Origin: CBDDEI01 sp965226775
GTDB taxonomy: Bacteria > Chloroflexota > Dehalococcoidia > SHYD01
Direction of reading: 5' to 3'
Assembly (NCBI GenBank): GCA_965226775.1
Contig: CBDDEI010000002.1
Location: 1,364,001-1,428,000 of the forward strand
Length of the DNA stretch: 64,000 bases
The notes below the pieces were generated by a model. It saw only the letters and a program-made list of their open reading frames with translations. It was not told the origin of the DNA and searched no databases. Within the stretch, counting starts at the first letter, position 1. Each line of letters begins with the position of its first letter. Both the position numbers and the translations under genes were made by a program. This document shows positions 34,021-41,195 of the stretch, one piece after another.

Positions 34021-37000
34021 CCGGTAGGCGTTGGGGTCGCCGTAGGCGTTGGGCTCGGTGTAGGCGTTGGGGTTGGCGTTTGGGCAGGGCGGTCGCTGCC
34101 ACCTCCTCCTCCGCCACCGCTGCTACCCGATGAGGTGGTGGTGGTGGTGGTGGTGACGTTGATCGTCACCCGGGTCCAGGTGTCGATCGCCGTGTCGGGG
34201 TTGCCGAAGTCATCCTTGCTGTCGCTGACCGACACTAAGACTTCGTAGCTGGTCCTGTTGATGCCGGTCAGCGGGGCCCTGGTCAGCAACTGGCCGGAGG
34301 ACCTGTTAAGGTCGAATTCGGCCGCGTCGGGGCCGCCCAGGCTGTAGGTCAGGGCGTCGTTGTCAGCGTCGGTGGCCAAGAAGGGTGCGCCGATGTTCCT
34401 GCCCGCGGGCGTGTTCCTTGCGACGCTGCGCGTCGCGGTCGGGTACTCCCTGAGCACCGGCTTGTTCCTTCCCGGCGCCACCTCCACCGCGTTGGCGGAG
34501 ACCGCCTGTGCGCTCTTGTCCGGCCCTTCTTCATCGGTGTAGGAGGCGGTGGCTCGCAGGTAGTCGCCCACATCGCCGGCAACCGGCGTATAGGTGTCTG
34601 AAGTTTCCCCATTGATGGGGGTCCAAGAGGAGGTGCCGTTCTGAGAACGCTCCCACGACCAGGTCACGCGGCCAAAGACGTCGTCGAGTTCATCCAGCGT
34701 AGCGGTAAACCGGATAGCGACGAGGGGCTGCTGTGACGACAGCGTTACCGTCCCGGCTTCGTCGAGGTTGTTGACGTCGATGGTGACGCTGATGGTGCCG
34801 GTGGCGCCTGCCGTGTCGGTGGCGGTTACGGTTACGGAGTAATAATCGGTCGTTTCAAAGTCCAAGTCGGCCTTGGTCCGCAACTGGCCGTCGGTGGAGC
34901 CAATGTCGAAGGAGGCCGCGCCGTCGGCGTCCAGGGAGTAGGTCAGGCGGTCGTTGTCCTCGAGGTCGGTGGCCGCGACGGGCTCGCCGATGTCCTCGCC
35001 CGGTGACGTGTTCTCGTCCACGTCGCGCGACGTGGACGGGCTCTCGTCGAAGATCGGCGGGTCATTCGGCGCCACCGGCGCTGCCTGCACTCTATTGGTC
35101 GAGACGGCCTGGGCGCTCTTGCCCGGCCCTTCTCCATCGGTGTAGGAGGCAGTGGCCTGCAGGAAGTCGCCCACATCGGCGGTAATCGGCGTATAGGTGG
35201 CTGAGGTTGCCCCAACGATGGGGGTCCAGGAGGAGGTCCCGTTCTGAGAACGCGCCCACGACCAGTCCACCCTGCCACTCACTTTGTCGGGATCGTCCAG
35301 CGTAGCGGTGAGCTGGAATCTGACCTGAGGCTGCAGCGACGACAGCGTGACCGTGCCGGGTTCATCGACGTTGTTGACGGTGATGGTGACGGTAATGGTG
35401 CCAGTGGCGCCTGCCGTGTCGGTGGCGGTGATGGTGACGGAGTAAGTAGCGGTCGTTTCAAAGTCCAAATCGGCCTTGGTCCGCAACTGACCCGTAGTGG
35501 CGACAATGTTGAAGGTGGCCCGGCTGGGGACGTCCAGGGAGTAGGTCAGGGTATCGTCCTCGGGGTCGGTGGCCTCGACGGGCTCGCCGATGTTCGTATC
35601 CGCGGGCGTGTTCTCGTCCACGTCGCGCGCAGCGGTGTTGGACGAGAACACGGGCGGCTCATTCAGCGGCGCCGGCGCTGCCTGCACCACGTTGGCGGAG
35701 ACCCCTTCGGCGCTCTTGCCCGACCCTTCTCCATCGGTGTAGGAGGCGGTGGCCCGCAGGAAGCGGGTTACATCGGCGGTAACCGGCGTATAGGAGTCTG
35801 TAGTTGCCCCACTGATGGGGGTCCAGGAGGAGCTGCCGTTCGGGGAACCCGCCCACAACCAAGTCGCGCTGCCACTCACGTCGTCGGGATCGTCCAGAGT
35901 AGCGGTCAGCGGGGTTCCCTCGATGGGCTGCAGCGACGACAGCGTGACCGTCCCGGCTTCGTCGAGGTTGTTGACGGTGATGGTGACCTCGATAGTGTCG
36001 TACAGGCTGGCCGGGTCCGTGGCGGTGACGGTCACGGTGTAGGTGTGGGTCCCAGTTTCGTAGTCCAGAGCGGCTTTGGTCCGCAACTGGCCCGTAGTGG
36101 CGACCATGTTGAAGGTGGCCTGGCTGGGGACGTCCAGGGAGTAGGTCAGGGTGTCGTCGTTGGGGTCCGTGGCTGTGACGGGCAGGCCGATGTGCACGCC
36201 CGCGGTGGTGGTTTCGGCCACACTGCGGGTTGTACTGGCGCCGTCGGTGAACATAGGGGCCTGGTTCGTCGTCGGTGGGGTTACCGTTTCTGCTGAGCCA
36301 AAGACCCAGGGGCGGGCCTGCTTGATCGCCAAGACATTCTCGCTGGTGATCTTGAACTCGATTTCCATGGCGAACGGTTCGTCGGGTCCGGGGTTGTACA
36401 ACCTCTCGAAGTAGTCATGGATCGTGGTGAGGCTCTCTCGCAATTGGTCTAGTTGGGCGTCGGTCATGAGGAGCCGCCCCGGCGGCACCTGATTGGAGGT
36501 GCCAAGAATTCTGGGCGGCCCAACGAGGTTCAACAGAATCTCTTCCGGGTAAGAGAGCTCGTTGGGATTGGTGACCAGGTCCTCGCCCACCTGACTGTTG
36601 ACGTAGTACCTCCCCTCCCAATCGGTGGTGAGGTCAAAGCTGACGGCGACGCCGTTGACCAGTTCGTCCTGGTAGCTGGGATGCACCAGTATCCCCATCG
36701 CTGCCTCCAGATGATCGATGCGATGGAAGTCGCGTTCGGTGAAGGCGCGGAAGTTCCACAGGCTGGCGTATACCTCTTTGAGGGACTTGGCGAGGTCATC
36801 CTCGTCTTCCGACGGCTTCTGGGATTTGGAGTCGTAGAGTCCCGCGCCGTTGAATCCGGGCAGGTCCTCATTGTTGGTGCTGGACCGGTAACGACGGTTG
36901 ATTCCGTCAGGAAACGACGTATTCATCTCGGCCAGCGCCGTGAGTATCCACGCGGGTGTCTCCGCGTCCTCAATGTCGTCGCGCAGCTCTGCGAGCTGGG

Positions 37001-38819
37001 ACTCCTGTATGTCGTAATCGTCCTGGAAGTTCGGGTCTGCCAGCATGGTTTCGATGCGGGTGTAGAAGTCGTTGTGTTTCATGAACTCGTCGTAGAAGTA
37101 GAACGGGATGGCGAACCCGTCGGGGACGGTGCCCTCCGGGAAATCGAGGGTCCCCAGCACGGCCACGTTGGCCGCCTTAACGCCGAACGCGTCCCAGTCA
37201 TCGAAGCCGATGTCGCTGAGGGGCGTGATCTTGGTGACGGAGAGATCTCGCTGCGGCGTCTGGGGCGTGGTAGGTCGGGACGATTCGTAGTGCGCATCGA
37301 CTTCCTCGCGGGTAGCGGCGCGCAGGTCCCATCTGCTGTCGGTCACACTGTAGTGGACGTAGCTGCCGAGAAGAGACGCGATGGCAGTGTTGTCTAGGGC
37401 ATCGCGGATGAAGGCGTTGGGAATACCGTCTTGAATGGCACGCAGGTTGACGTGGGACAGCGGCGTTTGGGGCACCGTGGTGATGATGCCGGCGACGCGG
37501 GGAAGTTCGTTGGGCAGCGACCTGTAAATCACCACGTCGCGGGATTGGGGAAGGTCTTCCAAATCCATGAGGCGCAACTGTCCGTACCCTACGCCATCGT
37601 TGAGCCCGACGAAACCATCCTTGGTGGCAATGTCTTTGTCGAATAGAAGGTCTATTCGGGATGCATCGTAGAGCGGTAGGTCATGCTGGAGACGCTGAAG
37701 GAAAGGGTTTCGTATGTGATAGGACAAGTTATCCTGAAGCAGCGGCATGCTGGCCGCGAGTAAAGAATATGCGAGATCAGCAATGCTGAAGGGGTCATAA
37801 CCATACATCAGGTAACGGTAGACACCCCGGCTGCCATCGGGGGCAACGAGTCCCGGCTCATAGAGGATCTCACCCCTAATCAGCAAGCCCTGTTCCCTAT
37901 CGAGGCCTACGGCCTCCATGAAGTCCTCATGTATCAAGTGCGTCTTGGTGTTCTGAAAATAGACACGTGGGCGGTCAGTGTCCATGTCGAGCAGAACGAA
38001 TTTGAGTTCCCTCTGGCGGTAGGCGAGCGTCGTGAATGTTTTCGGATCGGGCAGGACCACGGCCCCGTCGCTGGGTTCAATAGCAGTGGCGGGGTTCACC
38101 GGGTTCATGCCCAAGGGGTCTTCGAGTTCGGTGATGTCGTCGATGCAATCCCGGTCCACGTCGGCTGGGTCGGCAATCAGGTACTTCTCTACCCGGTAGC
38201 GCTCCTTGGGAGGCGCCGACACGTTCTCGGCGAGTGTGGTCGTCCCGGCTTCGCCCTTATTCACCAGGACCGGCAGATCCAGGTTCGTGCCGTCCATATC
38301 GTGGCTCACGTAGAGCACGAAGTAGTCGTCGGTCGTGGACTCGACCACGATAGGCACGGCCGCAACCGCTACCGCCGTGGGCGTTGGGTTGTAGCCGCCG
38401 CCGTCGCATGGGTCGTCCGTCCCCTCGCGGCTCACCAGCACGGTATAGGTCTGCGTCGTCGTCCCGCTGTCCGTATGGGTCACCACCACGATGACGCGTT
38501 TTGCGCCCACTGCAGGCAGGTTCACTTGCTGGTCCGCGGTCACCGTGCCGTCGCCGTCCGGCGTGCCCGAGACGGTAACTTGGGCCACGCTGTTGTCTAC
38601 GCGGACCGTGTAGGAATACACCGCGCTGTTGAACATCGGCGTGAGCGTCTGCGCTGTCCCCCCCGCGGTCACCGTCAGCGCGGTGAGGGCGGCGCCGCCT
38701 GGCGAGTGGGCGCGGGCCAGGTTTAGGGATGCAATAGAGGGCGCGAGGGCGGAAACAAGGCCAACAACGGCAAAGAGGGCCAGTGCGGCCACCCTGCTGG
38801 TGAAGATGCTTTTGCGCAT
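32901..38819 (-). CDS. Giant secreted protein: dikinase-like catalytic module, cadherin repeats and shared C-terminal module (1972 aa)
   Basis: Order of parts: signal peptide (1-38); cadherin-like beta-sandwich (about 42-130); a region of unknown fold (150-440); a phosphohistidine-like motif with Leu-Ser-His-Val-Asn-Leu-Arg-Ala (His456); an ATP-grasp/PPDK_N-like module (about 550-840) with Arg-Ser-Ser-Thr-Asn-Asn-Glu-Asp-Leu-Pro-Gly at 645-655 and Gly-Ala-Gly-Leu-Tyr-Asp-Ser; three cadherin plus Ig-like units of about 200 aa and a fourth cadherin (855-1550); a Thr/Gly/Pro linker (1556-1597); a ZU5-like domain (about 1620-1740); and Fn3-like C-terminal repeats. The order His motif then ATP module is that of glucan, water dikinases. 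Catalysis outside the cell is unproven. It follows a small secreted gene by 12 bases. Confidence 0.85.
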   Translation of the reverse strand: MRKSIFTSRVAALALFAVVGLVSALAPSIASLNLARAHSPGGAALTALTVTAGGTAQTLTPMFNSAVYSYTVRVDNSVAQVTVSGTPDGDGTVTADQQVNLPAVGAKRVIVVVTHTDSGTTTQTYTVLVSREGTDDPCDGGGYNPTPTAVAVAAVPIVVESTTDDYFVLYVSHDMDGTNLDLPVLVNKGEAGTTTLAENVSAPPKERYRVEKYLIADPADVDRDCIDDITELEDPLGMNPVNPATAIEPSDGAVVLPDPKTFTTLAYRQRELKFVLLDMDTDRPRVYFQNTKTHLIHEDFMEAVGLDREQGLLIRGEILYEPGLVAPDGSRGVYRYLMYGYDPFSIADLAYSLLAASMPLLQDNLSYHIRNPFLQRLQHDLPLYDASRIDLLFDKDIATKDGFVGLNDGVGYGQLRLMDLEDLPQSRDVVIYRSLPNELPRVAGIITTVPQTPLSHVNLRAIQDGIPNAFIRDALDNTAIASLLGSYVHYSVTDSRWDLRAATREEVDAHYESSRPTTPQTPQRDLSVTKITPLSDIGFDDWDAFGVKAANVAVLGTLDFPEGTVPDGFAIPFYFYDEFMKHNDFYTRIETMLADPNFQDDYDIQESQLAELRDDIEDAETPAWILTALAEMNTSFPDGINRRYRSSTNNEDLPGFNGAGLYDSKSQKPSEDEDDLAKSLKEVYASLWNFRAFTERDFHRIDHLEAAMGILVHPSYQDELVNGVAVSFDLTTDWEGRYYVNSQVGEDLVTNPNELSYPEEILLNLVGPPRILGTSNQVPPGRLLMTDAQLDQLRESLTTIHDYFERLYNPGPDEPFAMEIEFKITSENVLAIKQARPWVFGSAETVTPPTTNQAPMFTDGASTTRSVAETTTAGVHIGLPVTATDPNDDTLTYSLDVPSQATFNMVATTGQLRTKAALDYETGTHTYTVTVTATDPASLYDTIEVTITVNNLDEAGTVTLSSLQPIEGTPLTATLDDPDDVSGSATWLWAGSPNGSSSWTPISGATTDSYTPVTADVTRFLRATASYTDGEGSGKSAEGVSANVVQAAPAPLNEPPVFSSNTAARDVDENTPADTNIGEPVEATDPEDDTLTYSLDVPSRATFNIVATTGQLRTKADLDFETTATYSVTITATDTAGATGTITVTITVNNVDEPGTVTLSSLQPQVRFQLTATLDDPDKVSGRVDWSWARSQNGTSSWTPIVGATSATYTPITADVGDFLQATASYTDGEGPGKSAQAVSTNRVQAAPVAPNDPPIFDESPSTSRDVDENTSPGEDIGEPVAATDLEDNDRLTYSLDADGAASFDIGSTDGQLRTKADLDFETTDYYSVTVTATDTAGATGTISVTIDVNNLDEAGTVTLSSQQPLVAIRFTATLDELDDVFGRVTWSWERSQNGTSSWTPINGETSDTYTPVAGDVGDYLRATASYTDEEGPDKSAQAVSANAVEVAPGRNKPVLREYPTATRSVARNTPAGRNIGAPFLATDADNDALTYSLGGPDAAEFDLNRSSGQLLTRAPLTGINRTSYEVLVSVSDSKDDFGNPDTAIDTWTRVTINVTTTTTTTSSGSSGGGGGGGSDRPAQTPTPTPTPSPTPTATPTPTGPQFSGVIAAEPSVTATVVPEGTTLGLNGGADQPGGVYVNFPPTAVALPMNVSVSVSNEVPSDVAAPSGTTLLPLTIDITPETPLTLGTPLTIEINPTPEQLKAAGGDLNNLSVGVVTPHGIVMLPAQVLHGRLVVTIDHLSTFVLLAITDPCPILTQPPMGDASSIGPLLQWTQPPRTTWFQVQVIPFNEDGPGINLVIGDGALVQAAQYQVRGPNFGSADPNYVLLPDMTYLWRVRTTTVLTNPTEDDWSAWAVSSFKTPPASSSTITPVAPPAFGEVSTLTPTLTWANSNAAVFYYEVQVSRDYAFGPNAFLYSEYVHGGASTPPNSYVVPEAFPIEAGEIYYWRVRPRIQGDGDPLPWSTTYVFLTPKE
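34380..36245 (-). repeat. About 600-bp cadherin/Ig tandem repeats
   Basis: The cadherin start (Thr/Ala-x-x-Val-x-Glu/Arg-Asn/Thr-Thr-x-x-Gly) recurs at about 36230, 35620, 35020 and 34420 on the minus strand. Each unit carries Asp-x-x-Asp-Asp-x-Leu-Thr-Tyr-Ser-Leu and Thr-Gly-Gln-Leu-x-Thr-Lys, then a Trp-containing Ig-like half. Copies two and three are most alike. Confidence 0.75.
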
Positions 38820-38831
38820 CAGATTACACTC

Positions 38832-39371
38832 TTATGTTTGGATGGTGGTCTGGGCAACGTTGAGCCGGGGGTCTGCCATTGTGGTGTAGGGGTGATAGGT
38901 CCCCAGGCGGCGGGCAATCTCTGCCCACGAAAGGCTGCAGTTAAACCAACGGAAGACCTTACTATTGGTGCCGCTGTTAGTGGCTCCTGCGCTGGAAAAG
39001 GCAAACCGCCTGTTGCCGACCACCAGCATCAAATCGTCGTACTCGTTTGACTGGGGCCGGGGATTCAGTCTCAGTTCGAGTCTGTTCGTGATGGTGGAGT
39101 ATCCGAGACCGCCAATCGTGTAGCTGTTCGAAGGAAACGACATGGAAGTCGAAGTGATCGAACCATAGTTATCCACAGAGGAGTATTCTCGGAAAGTCCC
39201 CCCCACCGTGAGCGTAGCGGTTCTGAGCTCCACGTCCGTCGTCTCCACCCCCTGGGCGTGGGCCTGCGGGGCCGGGAAGACGGCCATCAGGCCGCTGGCC
39301 GCGAGGAACTGGGCCAGCCTCGTCCACGCTGCCCAAAAGGAAATACTGAAGTTTGGCATTGCATTGGTCAT
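38832..39371 (-). CDS. Small secreted protein preceding the giant protein (179 aa)
   Basis: The ATG at 39371 follows AAGGAGGAG at a good distance; an upstream in-frame start (39401) is less likely. A signal peptide (about 1-40, ending Ala-His-Ala-Gln) is followed by a beta-rich region: Leu-Thr-Val-Gly-Gly, Tyr-Thr-Ile-Gly-Gly-Leu-Gly-Tyr and Leu-Glu-Leu-Arg-Leu-Asn-Pro. I recognise no family. The last 35 residues include Ser-Trp-Ala-Glu-Ile-Ala-Arg-Arg-Leu-Gly-Thr, which matches the helix-turn-helix text encoded at 39586-39789, so the 3' end may derive from a copy of that gene. It is 12 bases from the giant gene and likely co-translated. Confidence 0.6.
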   Translation of the reverse strand: MTNAMPNFSISFWAAWTRLAQFLAASGLMAVFPAPQAHAQGVETTDVELRTATLTVGGTFREYSSVDNYGSITSTSMSFPSNSYTIGGLGYSTITNRLELRLNPRPQSNEYDDLMLVVGNRRFAFSSAGATNSGTNSKVFRWFNCSLSWAEIARRLGTYHPYTTMADPRLNVAQTTIQT

Positions 39372-39585
39372 GACTCTCCTCCTTGCGTTGTATTTGCACA
39401 CGCGCGGGGGGACCCTGCGTACTCCACTTTACTGGAGAGGTGTAAGATGGACGTGAGAAAATTGGCGATTTTCCGTGAAGTTAGTGTAAGTTTGGGCCGG
39501 GACTGGTATAATTGCCCTAACAGCGTCACATACGGACTCCAGTTCCAGCCGCTGCGGTCGCAGTCGCTCGGCGTCTCGCGTCGCC

Positions 39586-39789
39586 TCAGTTGGTGAACAG
39601 ATGACCGAGGCTCAGGGCGTCGGCCATCTCCCGCAGCGCCAGCATGTGCTGAGCGTTGGGACGCACTGCGCCCTTCCACCAACGCCATACCGTGTAAGGG
39701 AAAGTTCCGAGGCGGCGGGCAGTCTCCGCCCACGCGGCGCGGCCATTCGTAGCAGGTCTGGGCGCTGGTGCTATGCTGTTGTGCAACAA
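39586..39789 (-). CDS. Small helix-turn-helix-like ORF, possibly a relic
   Basis: The 67-codon frame has Trp-Ala-Glu-Thr-Ala-Arg-Arg-Leu-Gly-Thr-Phe-Pro-Tyr-Thr-Val-Trp-Arg-Trp-Trp-Lys-Gly, an HTH-like helix pair, then Met-Leu-Ala-Leu-Arg-Glu-Met-Ala-Asp-Ala-Leu. Its only usual start is TTG 39789, which lies inside the T-run of the terminator just upstream, and there is no Shine-Dalgarno. So it may be a truncated gene. A similar stretch is fused to the small secreted protein (about 38890-38935), and a shorter, decayed match may lie near 43795-43845. Confidence 0.35.
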   Translation of the reverse strand: MLHNSIAPAPRPATNGRAAWAETARRLGTFPYTVWRWWKGAVRPNAQHMLALREMADALSLGHLFTN

Positions 39790-39825
39790 AAAAGCGGGAG
39801 GTATTTCGGAGTATGCGCCTCCCGC
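39788..39825 (-). terminator. Intrinsic terminator after the LRR gene
   Basis: On the minus strand GCGGGAGG (39825-39818) pairs with CCTCCCGC (39801-39794) over a 16-base loop, followed by six T (39793-39788). It lies 250 bases past the stop of the LRR gene and would separate it from the genes to the left. Confidence 0.7.
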
Positions 39826-40077
39826 TCGTCTGATTTATTTAGCTAGTTCAAGGGTGCCTCAGGGCCCGATCAACCTTGTAAGGCCATGCTAGCGTCACCC
39901 TATGGCCTGACGGCGATGACCTCCACGCGGAATTGCATGCCCAAAGACGAAGACACACTCGTCTTGTTTGCCGCCCAAGCGGCAATGGCAGCGCCAACGC
40001 CCTGAGCACAGGGCGGAACAGCAGGCCATCGCCGACCTAAGGGCCCTTATAAAACATCTCGCCCGCTTGCCTGCACC

Positions 40078-41195
40078 CTATTTCTTCGGCGTCAAGAACA
40101 CATAGGTTGTGCTCCACGGCAGCGGTGCGCCGTCACCCTGAATCCGCGGCCGCACCCGCCAGTAGTAGATCTCGCCTGCTTCTAGCGGGAAGGCTGCTGG
40201 CACCACGTAGCTGTTGGGCGGCGTGCTGGCTCCGCCGTGCACGTACTCACTGTAGAGGAAGGCGTTCGGCCCGAACGCGTAGTCCCTGCTTACCTGTACC
40301 TCGTAGTAAAACACGGCGGCATTGGAGTTCGCCCAGGTCAACGTCGGCGTGAGCGTGCTCACCTCCCCGAAGACCGGCGGCGCCACCGGGGTGATGGTGC
40401 TGCTGCTGGCCGGCGGCGTCTTGAAGCTGCTCACTGCCCACGCGCTCCAGTCTGCCTCCGTGGGGTTCGTGGTCACCGTGGTAGTGCGCACCCGCCAGAG
40501 GTAAGTCATGTCGGGCAGCAGCACGTAACTGGGGTCTGCGCTGCCGAAGTTGGGGCCCAGGACCTGGTACTGCGCAGCCCTCACCTGAGCGCGGTCGCCA
40601 ATAACCAGGTTGATGCCAGGGCCGTCTTCGTTGAAGGGGATCACCTGTACCTGGAACCAGGTAGTGCCGGCCGGCTGCGTCCACTGCAGCAGCGGCCCAG
40701 TGGACGAGGTATCGTTCATAGGTGGCTGGGTCATGGTCGGGCCGGGCTTCGTGACTGCAAGCAGGACGAGCCTGGAGAGGCGGTCGGTGGTAACCAGCAG
40801 CCTGTCGTTCACTACCTGCACCGGCAGTGTCTGGATGCCTTTAGGAGTCACCACGCCCACCGAGAGGTGGTTCAGGTTACCGCCTACGGCTGCCAGCTGT
40901 TCCGACGTTGGGTTTATCTCAATGGTCAACGGCTCGCCCATGGTGAGGGGAGTCGCCGGAGTGATGTCGACGGTCAAGGGCAGCAGGGTAGTACCGCTGG
41001 GCGCAGTCACGTCACTCGGTATTTCGTTGCTCACTGACACGCTCACGTTCACCGGAGTGTCCACTGTGGTGGGAGGGAAATTCACGTACACACCGCCCGG
41101 CTGGTATGCGCCGCCGTTGAGGCCGAGAGTGGTGCCCTCAGGCGCCACCATTCCGGTCACGCTAGACGCACCGGCTATCTGGCCGGAGAACAGCG
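40078..41195 (-). repeat. Shared 3' module, copy in the LRR gene
   Basis: Counterpart of 32901-34020, in the same orientation, 7.2 kb apart. Near-identity at the very 3' end and rising divergence toward the 5' side point to gene conversion or recent duplication. Confidence 0.85.

Noticed and set aside
32781..34133. 450-codon plus-strand ORF over the end of the giant protein
   Set aside because: It begins inside the tmRNA and is antisense to the ZU5/Fn3 module; His/Arg/Gly-rich text without domain character.
39447..39596. 49-codon plus-strand ORF with GGAGAGG before its ATG
   Set aside because: Attractive start, but composition is not protein-like, no family, and it overlaps the region upstream of minus-strand genes.
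40237..41037. 266-codon plus-strand ORF antisense to the LRR gene end
   Set aside because: Mirrors the ORF antisense to the other copy of the shared module; it comes from GC-rich codon bias on the opposite strand.
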